From positions 1 to 64,000 of the forward strand of contig JAGBJJ010000054.1 of NCBI GenBank assembly GCA_017934525.1: DNA of 64,000 nucleotides. Direction: 5' to 3'. Positions 46,379 to 54,404 of the stretch are shown here, piece by piece; positions within the stretch are counted from its first letter, which is position 1, and each line of letters opens with the position of its first letter. The notes below the pieces were generated by a model. It had not been told where the DNA came from and did not search any database. It saw only the letters and a list, made by a program, of their open reading frames with translations. The position numbers and the translations under genes are program-made. This DNA comes from Prevotella sp. Lineage in GTDB: Bacteria > Bacteroidota > Bacteroidia > Bacteroidales > Bacteroidaceae.

Positions 46379-47146
46379 TCACATCTTGGAGATGATGCCC
46401 ATCTCTGAGTGGCGCAGAAACTGTATGATGCTGCGTATCTCGGGGCTGTCGGGCACCTGCTGCTCTATCTGGTTGGTGGCGTCGAAGACGGAGGTCTGGC
46501 TGTTGAACACCAGACGGTAGGCATTGGCTATGTGCCTGAGCACCCTCTCATCGATGCCGCCGGCACGGCCCATGGTGTAGTTGACGCCGCCATACTCCGA
46601 GCGCTTGGTGCAGATGATGTAGGGCGGCACGTCTTTCGAGAAGGTGGTGCCGGCCTGAATCATGGCGCCTGTGCCCACGTGGGTCTTGGCATTCTCAATG
46701 ACCGACGAGGAGAAGATGACACCGTCGTCGATGCGGCAATCGCCGGCTATCTTGGAGCCGTAGCCGAAGACGCAGTTGTTGCCCACCACGGTGTCGTGGC
46801 TGATGTGGGTGCCTTCCATGAGCACGTTGCCGTTGCCGACGACGGTCTGGCCGCCGCGGTTGGTGGCGCGGTTGATGACCACGTTCTCGCGGATGATGTT
46901 GCCCGACCCGAGGATGCACTCTGACTTCTCACCACGGTAGTTGAAGTCTTGGGGCAGGGCACCGATGACGGAGCCCTGGTGCACCTTGTTGTTGGAACCC
47001 ATGCGGGTGCCGTCGAGGATGCTGACAAAGGGAAAGAGGATGCAGTTGTCGCCTATCTCTACGTCGTCTTCAATGTAGACGAAGGGGAATATCTTGCAGT
47101 TGCTGCCTATCTTCGCCTTGGGGCTGATATAGTTCATTTCGTTCAT
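46379..47146 (-). CDS. lpxA: Acyl-ACP--UDP-N-acetylglucosamine O-acyltransferase (LpxA family)
   Basis: 255 residues (ATG 47146, or 47137 for MNYISPKAKIG). Left-handed beta-helix hexapeptide repeats run from about residue 8 to 180. The motifs HQGSVIGALPQDFNYRGE and HISHDTVVGNN hold the expected catalytic His. The C-terminal helical part follows (GGIDERVLRHIANAYRLVF). LpxA adds the first acyl chain of lipid A in the cytoplasm. It is not next to lpxD, an lpxC-fabZ fusion or miaA, the usual Bacteroidota neighbours, so this may be a second copy or a relocated gene. A heptanucleotide array begins 11 bp upstream. Confidence 0.85.
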   Translation of the reverse strand: MNEMNYISPKAKIGSNCKIFPFVYIEDDVEIGDNCILFPFVSILDGTRMGSNNKVHQGSVIGALPQDFNYRGEKSECILGSGNIIRENVVINRATNRGGQTVVGNGNVLMEGTHISHDTVVGNNCVFGYGSKIAGDCRIDDGVIFSSSVIENAKTHVGTGAMIQAGTTFSKDVPPYIICTKRSEYGGVNYTMGRAGGIDERVLRHIANAYRLVFNSQTSVFDATNQIEQQVPDSPEIRSIIQFLRHSEMGIISKM

Positions 47147-47157
47147 AATCGCTGTGT

Positions 47158-47275
47158 TTGACTTTTGACTTTGTTTTTTTTGACTTTAGACTTTGGTCTT
47201 TAGACTTTAGACTTTAGACTTTGGTCTTTAGACTTTAGACTTTAGACCTTAGACTTTAGACCTTAGACTTTAGAC
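47158..47275. repeat. Heptanucleotide array (GACTTTA/GACCTTA)
   Basis: Roughly sixteen 7-bp units, including a higher-order duplication with GGTCTTTAGACTTTAGAC. Same heptamer and orientation as the array at 38479. Confidence 0.9.
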
Positions 47276-47433
47276 TTGGGAGGGGGAGTGGGTGGTCGCG
47301 GCGATGAGAGGGGGGGGCGCTTGGCTTCGCTGCGATAAGGGGGTGTGGGGTAAGAGAGAGAAAGGGTCACCTGCGGCATTTTTTTTTGAGGGGGCTTGCG
47401 CTTCCTTCATCGCCGCAGACGACTGCTCTTAAC
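47276..47433. other. G-rich spacer with a distant inverted pair, no gene
   Basis: Purine-rich stretch with G-runs and a 10-bp inverted pair GCGGCGATGA (47298-47307) / TCATCGCCGC (47407-47416). No coding potential seen; the second arm could help end the efflux operon transcript. Confidence 0.35.
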
Positions 47434-48819
47434 TCATTGCCCGCCGCCTCCCAGGGCCTGGTAGAGGTTGACTACAGCCTGCATCTTGTAAAAGTCGTCT
47501 TGCACCTGCGAGATGCGGGCGTTGAGCAGGCTCGACTGGGCCTGGATGACTTCAAGGTAGCTGGTGCCCTTGGAGCGGTAGAGCTGGCGGGTGTCTTCTA
47601 CGTTCTGCGTGAGCACCTCGACTTGCTTGGCCTCGAGCTGGCTCTTCTCGTCAGAGACGCTATAGAGCAGCAGGGCGTTTGACACCTCGTTGCCGGCCTT
47701 GAGGATGAGGTTCTGCCAGGTGTTGAAGGCCTGCTCCTGCTGGGCCTGCGCTACCTTCAGCCCAGCTACTATCTGGCCGTGCTGGAAGATGGGCTGCGTG
47801 AGCTGACCTACGGCCGAGAGAAGCCACTTGCCGGGGTTCATGACCATGGAGCCGGCAGAGTTGGTGAAGATGGCATTGGCCGAGATGTTGAGGTTGGGGT
47901 AGAAGCGCGAGCGGGCGGTCTCTACGTCGTAGTAGCACTGGGCCAGCTGCATCTCGGCGGCATGCACGTCGGCACGGTTGCTGAGCAGCTGGATGCCCAC
48001 GCCCGCAGCAAACTGCCGGGGCAGCGACTGCTCGTAGAACTTGCCGCGGGGTATCTGGTGGCCCGCCTCGTTGAGCAGCAGCGACATAGAGTTCTCCATC
48101 TCACGTATCTGGCGCTTCAGGTCGGCTTTCTGGGCCTGCACCTGGTAGTAGTTGGCCTCGGCGCTCTGCACGCTGGTGCTGCGGGCATGACCGAGGTCCT
48201 TCTGCAGCTTCATCATATCCCAGGTCTCCTTCACCAGACCTTCCATGTCGGTGATGATGCCTACCTGCTCGTCGAGCATCATGAGCGTGTAGTAGAGGTT
48301 GGCCACGCCGCAGATGATATTGGTCTGCACGGCCACCTGGTAGTCTTTAGTCATGAGGAGCGCCACCTGTGCCGACCGTTTCTGCGACAGGATGTTGCCG
48401 AAGAGGTCTACGTTCCACGAGGCGGCGATGGGCAGCTGGTAGGTCTTCGACGTGGAGGCGCCGTCGATGTAGAGGCGACTGAGCGTGCCACTCGGGGCGA
48501 AGGCCACGGTGGGCAGGAACGACAGCTTGGCCACGCGGAGCATGTCTTCCGACATCTTCACATTGAGCGCAGCGTTGCGCAGGTCGGTGTTGTTGTCGAG
48601 GGCCGTCTGGATGAGCTGCTGCAGCTGCGGGTCGGTGAAGACCTCGCGCCAGGGCAGCTGGCCAAAGTTCTCGTCGGTGTTGACGGCCAGGGTGTCGGCA
48701 TCGGCGAGGACATCGCGTATCAGTCCCGTCGTGTTGACGTCGGGACGCTCATACTTGGTGTAGAGCCCGCAGCCGGACAGCAGCAGAACTGCGGACGAGA
48801 TTATAATTGTTTTTTTCAT
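47434..48819 (-). CDS. Outer-membrane efflux lipoprotein (NodT/OprM family)
   Basis: 461 residues, lipobox LLLSGCGLYTKYERP (Cys about 17). Two repeated TolC-like halves are seen: ALDNNTDLRNAALNVKMSED and VAQAQQEQAFNTWQNLILKAG with long coiled-coil helices and YNLNISANAIF-like strands. It forms the outer-membrane channel of the RND pump encoded upstream. Normally it would follow the pump gene directly; here a GxxExxY gene with repeat arrays separates them (16 bp to the array). Likely still transcribed with adaptor and pump. Confidence 0.9.
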   Translation of the reverse strand: MKKTIIISSAVLLLSGCGLYTKYERPDVNTTGLIRDVLADADTLAVNTDENFGQLPWREVFTDPQLQQLIQTALDNNTDLRNAALNVKMSEDMLRVAKLSFLPTVAFAPSGTLSRLYIDGASTSKTYQLPIAASWNVDLFGNILSQKRSAQVALLMTKDYQVAVQTNIICGVANLYYTLMMLDEQVGIITDMEGLVKETWDMMKLQKDLGHARSTSVQSAEANYYQVQAQKADLKRQIREMENSMSLLLNEAGHQIPRGKFYEQSLPRQFAAGVGIQLLSNRADVHAAEMQLAQCYYDVETARSRFYPNLNISANAIFTNSAGSMVMNPGKWLLSAVGQLTQPIFQHGQIVAGLKVAQAQQEQAFNTWQNLILKAGNEVSNALLLYSVSDEKSQLEAKQVEVLTQNVEDTRQLYRSKGTSYLEVIQAQSSLLNARISQVQDDFYKMQAVVNLYQALGGGGQ

Positions 48820-48835
48820 ATCCTTTCTTTTTCTT

Positions 48836-49040
48836 TGACTTTAGACTTTGAAGCTTGACCTCAGACTTTAGACTTTTGAGACTTGACCTTAGACTTTAGA
48901 CTTTTTGGAGACTTGACTTTAGACTTTAGACTTTTTGGAGACTTGACCTTAGACTTTAGACTTTTTGGAGACTTGACTTTAGACTTTAGACGCTGGTCTA
49001 TGGTCTGTAGTCTATGGTCTGTAGTCCGCAGTCTGTGGTC
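48836..49040. repeat. Heptanucleotide array with 30-bp higher-order repeats
   Basis: GACTTTA/GACCTTA heptamers are organised into near-identical 30-bp units (48871-48900, 48901-48930, 48931-48960, 48961-48990; each ends TTGACYTTAGACTTTAGA). The array then shifts to GGTCTRT/AGTCTRT heptamers up to 49040, two bases before the stop codon of the GxxExxY gene. Confidence 0.9.
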
Positions 49041-49041
49041 T

Positions 49042-49437
49042 TCAGACATCGGTGATGACGGCTTTGGGGCGGTAGAGGCGGGTGCGATGTCTTATTTGGA
49101 TGCGTTCTGAGCCGAAGTTGATGAGGATACCATCATCGATGCCAGTGGCTGTGAGGTAGTTCACAAGTTGTACTTCGTTCATGGGAACGAGCGCAGCTGT
49201 GGCTTTTAGCTCTACTACCACTTTCCTCTCTACTATCATATCGGCTTTGTATGCTCCTACGATATGGCCCTTATACGACACGTTGAAACGAACCTCTGTC
49301 TCAACCGAAAGTCCAGCATCTGTCAGTTCTACGTACAAGGCGTTCTTATAAACGTTCTCCTCGTAGCCCGGAACAAAATGCTTCCGTACCGTCTTGGCAC
49401 AGTCGACTATCGTTTCTATCAACTTTTCTGTATCCAC
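49042..49437 (-). CDS. GxxExxY protein
   Basis: 131 residues. The eponymous motif is GYEENVY (about 24-30), followed by ADMIVERKVVVELKA (about 66-80), a D-(x)n-E-x-K pattern like that of PDDEXK nucleases. The chosen start is GTG 49437: a stop codon lies three codons upstream and no ATG occurs before residue about 68, so a GTG start is required. Function of the family is unproven; nuclease-like activity is only suggested by the motif. It sits on the minus strand inside an RND operon, bounded on both sides by heptanucleotide arrays, and looks inserted. Confidence 0.85.
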   Translation of the reverse strand: MDTEKLIETIVDCAKTVRKHFVPGYEENVYKNALYVELTDAGLSVETEVRFNVSYKGHIVGAYKADMIVERKVVVELKATAALVPMNEVQLVNYLTATGIDDGILINFGSERIQIRHRTRLYRPKAVITDV

Positions 49438-49456
49438 TTCTTTTCGCTAAATTCCA

Positions 49457-49545
49457 CAAATGTCTTAAAGTCTTAAAGTCTATAGTCTAAAGTCTATAGT
49501 CATAAAGTCTATAGTCATAAAGCCTAAAGTCATAATCCTCTATAG
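49457..49545. repeat. Heptanucleotide array, inverted orientation (TAAAGTC/TATAGTC)
   Basis: About twelve units of AAAGTCT/ATAGTCT-type heptamers, the reverse complement of the array at 48836. It runs right up to the stop codon of the RND pump gene at 49546. Confidence 0.85.
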
Positions 49546-52500
49546 TCATTTCTCAAGTTCATATTCCTGTGGTCTGTGCGCATACTGTGCCAGTTCGGTG
49601 GCCACGTCAGGGTTCTCCTCGTCGCCTTCGAACTTGATGGGCTTCAGTTTCTCCTGCAGGCTCTGGAAGATGACGAACAGTGTGGGCACGACGAATATCT
49701 GGCAGAGCGTACCGATGAGCATGCCGCCCACGGCTGCTGCGCCCAGCGTCTGGTTGCCGTTCTTGCCCACGCCCGAGGCGAACATCATGGGGAGCAGACC
49801 GATGATCATGGCCAGCGACGTCATGAGGATAGGACGCAGACGTGCGGCGGCACCCAGCACGGCCGACCACGTAATGGCCATGCCCGTGTGGCGGCGCTCC
49901 AGGGCGAACTGCACGATGAGGATGGCGTTCTTGGCCAGCAGTCCGATGAGCATGATGAGCGATATCTGCATGTAGATGTCGTTGGAGTGGCCGAAGAGCA
50001 TGGTGAACAGGAAGCAGCCGGCCAGGCCGAAGGGCACGGAGAGCACCACGGCCAGCGGCAGGATGTAGCTCTCGTACTGAGCTGACAGGATGAGGTAGAT
50101 GAACATGAAGCAGAGCACGAAGATGAGGGCCGTGGAGTTGCTCGACTTGGCCTCCTCACGCGTCAGTCCCTGATAGTCGTAGGTGTAGCCCGCAGGCAGA
50201 TAGTCAGCTGCCACCTCCTGGCAGGCCTTCAGGGCCTCACCGGTGGAGTAGCCGTCGGCCACGGTGGCCGTGACGGTGATAGAGGTGAACAGGTTGAAGC
50301 GGCTGATGTTTGTGGGTCCGTAGACGCGCTCCAGGCGGCAGAACTCGTTGACGGGCGACATGCCGGCCGGTGTGCGCACATAGACGCTGTTGAGGCTCTC
50401 GGGCGTCATGCGGGTCTCGGGCGAGCCCTGCACCATGACGCGGTAGAGTTTGCCGTAGGCATTGAAGTTTGAGGCGTAGAGACCGCCGTAGTAGCCCTGC
50501 AGGGTGGTGAGCACGGTGCGGGGCGAGATGCCTACCTGCTTACACTTAGCCACGTCGACGTGAATCATGTACTGCGGATAGTTGGGGTTATACGACGTCA
50601 TGGCCATCTGCACCTCGGGCCGCTTGTTGAGCTCGGCCAGATAGTCTTTCACGACGCCGAAGAACTTGGTGAGGTCGCCGCCGGTACGGTCTTGCATGAC
50701 GAGCGACACACCGCTGTTGGCCGAGAAGCCGGGAATCATAGGCGGTGCGAAAGCCAGTATCTGGGCGTCTTTGATATGGGCCGTCTTCAGGTATATCTGG
50801 GCCAGCACGCCCTGCGCCTCGTAGGGGTTGAGGAAGAAACGGTAGATGCCGTCGCCCTGCCAGAGGCCCGAGAGCTTCCACCAGAAGCCTTTCTGGCGCT
50901 CGGAGAAGGGCTTCAGCTTGATGATGAAGGTGGCCTGGTCAGAACCGGCACCGGCTATGAAGTTGTAGCCCTGTATCTGCTCACGGCTCATGATGGCGGG
51001 GTCGGCTGCCAGGATGCTGTCCACCTGGTTGATGACCTGGCGCGTGCGGGCCACACTGGTGGCTGGCGGCATGGAGACGGTGCAGAAGATGGTGCCGGTG
51101 TCCTCGTCGGGCACGAGGCCGGTCTTCGTGGTCGTCATGGTGCCGATGAGCACGGCGATGCCGATGACGACGGTGACGATGACGGCGACGGGCTTGCGCA
51201 CCAACTTCTCTACGCGCTTCTTATACCTGCCCAGAACCTTGTCGTAGGCCACATTGAAGGCAGCGTGGAAGCGGTCGATGCGGCTCATCTTCACCTCGTG
51301 GCCGTCTTTGTCGTGCGGCTTCAGGAAGATGGCACACAGGGCAGGTGACAGCGTCAGGGCGTTGAGGGCCGAGATGAAGATAGACACGGCCATCGTCACG
51401 CCGAACTCACGGTAGAACGTGCCGGTGGTGCCGCCGATGAACGACACGGGGATGAACACCGAGGCCATGACCAGGGTGATGGAGATGATGGCGCCCGAAA
51501 TCTCGTTCATGGCGTCGATAGAGGCCGTCAGCGTAGACTTGTAGCCCTGGTCGAGCTTGGCATGCACGGCCTCGACCACCACGATGGCATCGTCGACCAC
51601 AATGGCAATAGCCAGCAGCAGGGCCGACAGCGTCAGCAAGTTGATGGAGAAGCCGAAGACCGACAGGAAGAAGAACGTGCCGACGAGCGATACGGGCACG
51701 GCAATGAGCGGGATGAGCGTGGAGCGCCAGTCCTGCAGGAACACGTAGATGACGATGAACACCAGCAGCAGCGTGAAGCACAGCGTCCACACCACCTCTT
51801 CGATAGAGGCATAGAGGAACTCGGTGACGTCGTAGTTGATCTTATAGTGCATGCCCGGCGGGAACAGCTTGGCCTGCTCCTCGAGCTCCTGCTTCACCTC
51901 CTTGGCTATCTGGTTGGCGTTGGAGCCGGCTATCTGCTGCACCATGCCCATCACCGAGGGGATGTTGTTGTTCTTCATCGACACGGTGTACTGCTGGCCG
52001 CCCAGCTCAATCTTGGCCACGTCGCGCAGCTTCAGCGTCTGCCCGTTGGCATCGTTCGACACGATGATGTCGCCAAACTCCTCGGGCGTTTTCAGACGGC
52101 CCGTATAGCGCATGGCATACTCGAAGGCCACGTCAGACTGCTCGCCGAACGTGCCCGGGGCGGCCTCAATGTTCTGCTCGGCCAGCACGCCAGTGACGTC
52201 TGACGGCATCAGCCCATACTGCTTCATCACGTCGGGCTTCAGCCAGATGCGCATGGAGTAGGTCTTCAGACCGGGGCTCTGCACATCGCCCACACCCTGT
52301 ATACGCTTGATGGCGGGGATGATGTTGATGTTGTTGTAGTTCGTCAGGAACTCATCGTCGTAGCGGCCGTCGCTGGTCAGGGTGAACATTATCACCTGCG
52401 ACGTCTGGCGCTTCATCACCGTGACACCAATCTGGGTGACCTCGGCGGGCAGCAGGGCCTGTGCCTGCGACACACGGTTCTGCACATTGACGGCACACAT

Positions 52501-52803
52501 GTCGGGGTTCATGCCCTGGCGGAACAGGATGCTGAGCTGAGCCGTTCCGCTGGAGGCCGACGACGAGATATAGTCCATGCCCTCCACACCGTTGATACTC
52601 TCTTCGAGGGGCACGAGCACAGAGTTCTTCACCGTCTCGGCGTCGGCACCAGGATAGCTGGTGAACACCACGACCGTAGGCGGCGCTATGTCCGGGTACT
52701 GCTCAATAGGCAGTGTGGCCAGACCGATAAAGCCCAGTATGACAATGAGTACGGATATCACCGTCGAGAGCACCGGGCGCTTTATGAATGTTGTGAATGT
52801 CAT
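49546..52803 (-). CDS. RND efflux pump, inner-membrane HAE1-type transporter
   Basis: 1085 residues, ATG 52803 (MTFTTFIKRPVLSTVISVLIVILG). Twelve membrane helices and two large periplasmic loops are recognisable; the paired proton-relay aspartates are in TM4 (LAIAIVVDDAIVVVEA), and GLIDQL-type docking loops and the second half (LPLAVVLSVPFGLAGCFLF, GLLAKNAILIVQFA) match AcrB. It extrudes drugs, bile salts or dyes using the proton gradient. A 35-residue cytoplasmic tail rich in acidic residues follows the last helix. It follows the adaptor gene after a 194-bp spacer and precedes the displaced outer-membrane gene. Confidence 0.95.
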   Translation of the reverse strand: MTFTTFIKRPVLSTVISVLIVILGFIGLATLPIEQYPDIAPPTVVVFTSYPGADAETVKNSVLVPLEESINGVEGMDYISSSASSGTAQLSILFRQGMNPDMCAVNVQNRVSQAQALLPAEVTQIGVTVMKRQTSQVIMFTLTSDGRYDDEFLTNYNNINIIPAIKRIQGVGDVQSPGLKTYSMRIWLKPDVMKQYGLMPSDVTGVLAEQNIEAAPGTFGEQSDVAFEYAMRYTGRLKTPEEFGDIIVSNDANGQTLKLRDVAKIELGGQQYTVSMKNNNIPSVMGMVQQIAGSNANQIAKEVKQELEEQAKLFPPGMHYKINYDVTEFLYASIEEVVWTLCFTLLLVFIVIYVFLQDWRSTLIPLIAVPVSLVGTFFFLSVFGFSINLLTLSALLLAIAIVVDDAIVVVEAVHAKLDQGYKSTLTASIDAMNEISGAIISITLVMASVFIPVSFIGGTTGTFYREFGVTMAVSIFISALNALTLSPALCAIFLKPHDKDGHEVKMSRIDRFHAAFNVAYDKVLGRYKKRVEKLVRKPVAVIVTVVIGIAVLIGTMTTTKTGLVPDEDTGTIFCTVSMPPATSVARTRQVINQVDSILAADPAIMSREQIQGYNFIAGAGSDQATFIIKLKPFSERQKGFWWKLSGLWQGDGIYRFFLNPYEAQGVLAQIYLKTAHIKDAQILAFAPPMIPGFSANSGVSLVMQDRTGGDLTKFFGVVKDYLAELNKRPEVQMAMTSYNPNYPQYMIHVDVAKCKQVGISPRTVLTTLQGYYGGLYASNFNAYGKLYRVMVQGSPETRMTPESLNSVYVRTPAGMSPVNEFCRLERVYGPTNISRFNLFTSITVTATVADGYSTGEALKACQEVAADYLPAGYTYDYQGLTREEAKSSNSTALIFVLCFMFIYLILSAQYESYILPLAVVLSVPFGLAGCFLFTMLFGHSNDIYMQISLIMLIGLLAKNAILIVQFALERRHTGMAITWSAVLGAAARLRPILMTSLAMIIGLLPMMFASGVGKNGNQTLGAAAVGGMLIGTLCQIFVVPTLFVIFQSLQEKLKPIKFEGDEENPDVATELAQYAHRPQEYELEK

Positions 52804-52997
52804 TGTTTCTTTTCTTTAAGAGTTGCGGAGTAAAGAGTTTTGCAGTAAGCAGCCCAGACTTGCTATAAGACTATCCTATCCTTGATACCCTCATAGCAGG
52901 CATTCAGCAGTTTATCGGCCTCAGCGATGTTCATCGTCATAGCCCAACCTACTTACTCCCTTTACTACTTACTCCCTTTTTACTACTAAATTACAAA
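52804..52997. other. Spacer with ORF remnant and short tandem repeats
   Basis: A 25-codon minus-strand ORF (52863-52940: MTMNIAEADKLLNACYEGI...) lacks the rest of any gene and looks like a remnant. To its right, ACTTACTCCCTTTACT repeats twice (about 52950-52985). The gap is long for adjacent adaptor and pump genes. Confidence 0.4.
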
Positions 52998-54179
52998 CTA
53001 CTTCTTCATAGCCTCAACGATGTCGCCGGCCGACATTTCCTTGGCCTGCTCCTGAATCTTCTGCTGGTAGCGCTCAGGGGTGATGGGCACAATCTCCATC
53101 TGGTCCTGCAGCTTGGTGATGCCGTTGGTGACGTACTTGTCGCCCACCTGCAGGCCCTCGGTCACGACGTAGTTGGTGCCGTCGTCCTGCGGAGCCACCT
53201 TGATTTCGGTAGAGCGCACCTTGTTGTCCTTGCCAAGCGTATAGACGAACTTCTTGTTCTGCACCTCCATGACGCACGACTGCGGGATGACGATGGCTGC
53301 CTCGTTGGAGCTGGGTATGATGATGGTGCCCGAGCCACCGCTCTTCAGCAGACGGTCGGGGTTGGGGAAGAGGGCTATCATCTGCACCGTACCGGTGGCC
53401 TGGTCGATGACGCCGCTCATCTTCGTCACCGTGCCGCTGTGGCCATACTCCGTGCCGTCAGCCAGCTGCAGGCGCACCTGGGGCAGCTCGCTCAGCACCT
53501 GGCCGTGGCCGCCGTGGGCCTTCGACATGGCCAGCACGTCCTTCTCGGTCATCGAGAAGTACACCTCCATCTGCGAGTTGTTTGACACGGTGGTCAGCAC
53601 GCTGGCGGCATTCACCAGGGCACCCACCTTGAGGGGCAGCGTGCCCACCACACCGGCGGCGGGGCTCTTCACGTAGCAGAAGCTCAGCGACTCTTTGGCC
53701 GATGCAAGGGCAGCCTGGGCCTGGGCCAACTGGGCCTGCGCACTCTGCATGTTGTTCTCAGCCGTCTGCAGCTCATAGTCGCCTATGACGTTGTTCTCGT
53801 GAAGCTGCTTCGAGTTGTCGAATGTCAGCTTGGCCGTGTTCACCTGGCTCTGCGCCGTATTCACGGCGGCCTGGGCCTGGCGCACCTGGGCCTGGTAGGT
53901 GGCGTTGTCGATGACGAAGAGCGTCTGTCCGGCGCTCACCGTCTGACCTTCGCGCACGTTAATCTGAGTGATGAAACCGCCCACCTTCGGGCTGATCTGC
54001 ACGTCCTGCACGCCCTTTATGGTGGCAGGATAGGTGGTTTGCGAAGCGGCGCTCTGCGTACCCACGGTCACTACGGGATACTCATTGTCGCCAAACTGAG
54101 GCCGTCCGCCACCACTCTTGCCGCACGAAGCGGCCATGGCAGCTATGGCCACAAGCCAAAGAATGTTTTTCTTTTTCAT
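52998..54179 (-). CDS. RND periplasmic adaptor (membrane fusion) lipoprotein
   Basis: 393 residues, lipobox MAASCGKSGG (Cys19). HlyD/AcrA layout: barrel-sandwich halves (QISPKVGGFITQINVREGQTVSAG and SFCYVKSPAAGVVGTLPLKVGALV; quoted in part: GFITQINVREGQTVSAG) around a long coiled-coil hairpin (about 85-165, VRQAQAAVNTAQSQVNTA), then a beta-barrel domain and C-terminal membrane-proximal domain. It bridges the inner pump and outer channel. First gene of the efflux operon; promoter at 54323 and a leader hairpin are upstream. Confidence 0.93.
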   Translation of the reverse strand: MKKKNILWLVAIAAMAASCGKSGGGRPQFGDNEYPVVTVGTQSAASQTTYPATIKGVQDVQISPKVGGFITQINVREGQTVSAGQTLFVIDNATYQAQVRQAQAAVNTAQSQVNTAKLTFDNSKQLHENNVIGDYELQTAENNMQSAQAQLAQAQAALASAKESLSFCYVKSPAAGVVGTLPLKVGALVNAASVLTTVSNNSQMEVYFSMTEKDVLAMSKAHGGHGQVLSELPQVRLQLADGTEYGHSGTVTKMSGVIDQATGTVQMIALFPNPDRLLKSGGSGTIIIPSSNEAAIVIPQSCVMEVQNKKFVYTLGKDNKVRSTEIKVAPQDDGTNYVVTEGLQVGDKYVTNGITKLQDQMEIVPITPERYQQKIQEQAKEMSAGDIVEAMKK

Positions 54180-54287
54180 ACTTTTTTTATAAAACTAAGT
54201 AACTAATCGTAATTATCTTATATAAAATACTCACCAAATTTGTTCGTCTACTTGACTGAATTAAGCTTGCAAACTTTCTTTAAAGGA

Positions 54288-54316
54288 GAAAACCCGTAAT
54301 CTCTACTCGGGTTTTC
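54288..54316 (-). promoter_or_regulatory. Perfect 9-bp stem-loop at the 5' end of the efflux operon leader
   Basis: GAAAACCCG (54288-54296) and CGGGTTTTC (54308-54316) pair perfectly with an 11-nt loop. The predicted transcript begins within a few bases of the stem, about 138 nt before the adaptor gene. No T-run follows on the minus strand, so a 5' stabiliser or operator is likelier than a terminator. Confidence 0.55.
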
Positions 54317-54322
54317 GGGGTG

Positions 54323-54330
54323 CAAAATTA
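54323..54330 (-). promoter_or_regulatory. Efflux operon promoter -7 box (TAATTTTG)
   Basis: Minus-strand TAATTTTG matches TAnnTTTG. The -33 position is AT-rich without a clear TTTG. Confidence 0.5.
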
Positions 54331-54404
54331 CTAAAAAAATATGTAAGGCACAACGTCTTTATTCCTTTTTTATATATAATTAGCAACTTTTGCGAATTGA
54401 TGCG

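Noticed and set aside
46379..47146. LpxD or a serine/sugar acyltransferase instead of LpxA
   Set aside because: The HQGSVIGALPQDFNYRGE segment and HISHD catalytic His are LpxA features; LpxD has an N-terminal uridine-binding domain that is absent.
48836..49040. CRISPR array in the 30-bp repeats
   Set aside because: Units are contiguous without unique spacers; it is a simple tandem repeat.
48861..49049. Minus-strand open frame KSKVKSPKSL-type repeat protein
   Set aside because: It is the translation of the 30-bp heptanucleotide array; no start context or conserved sequence.
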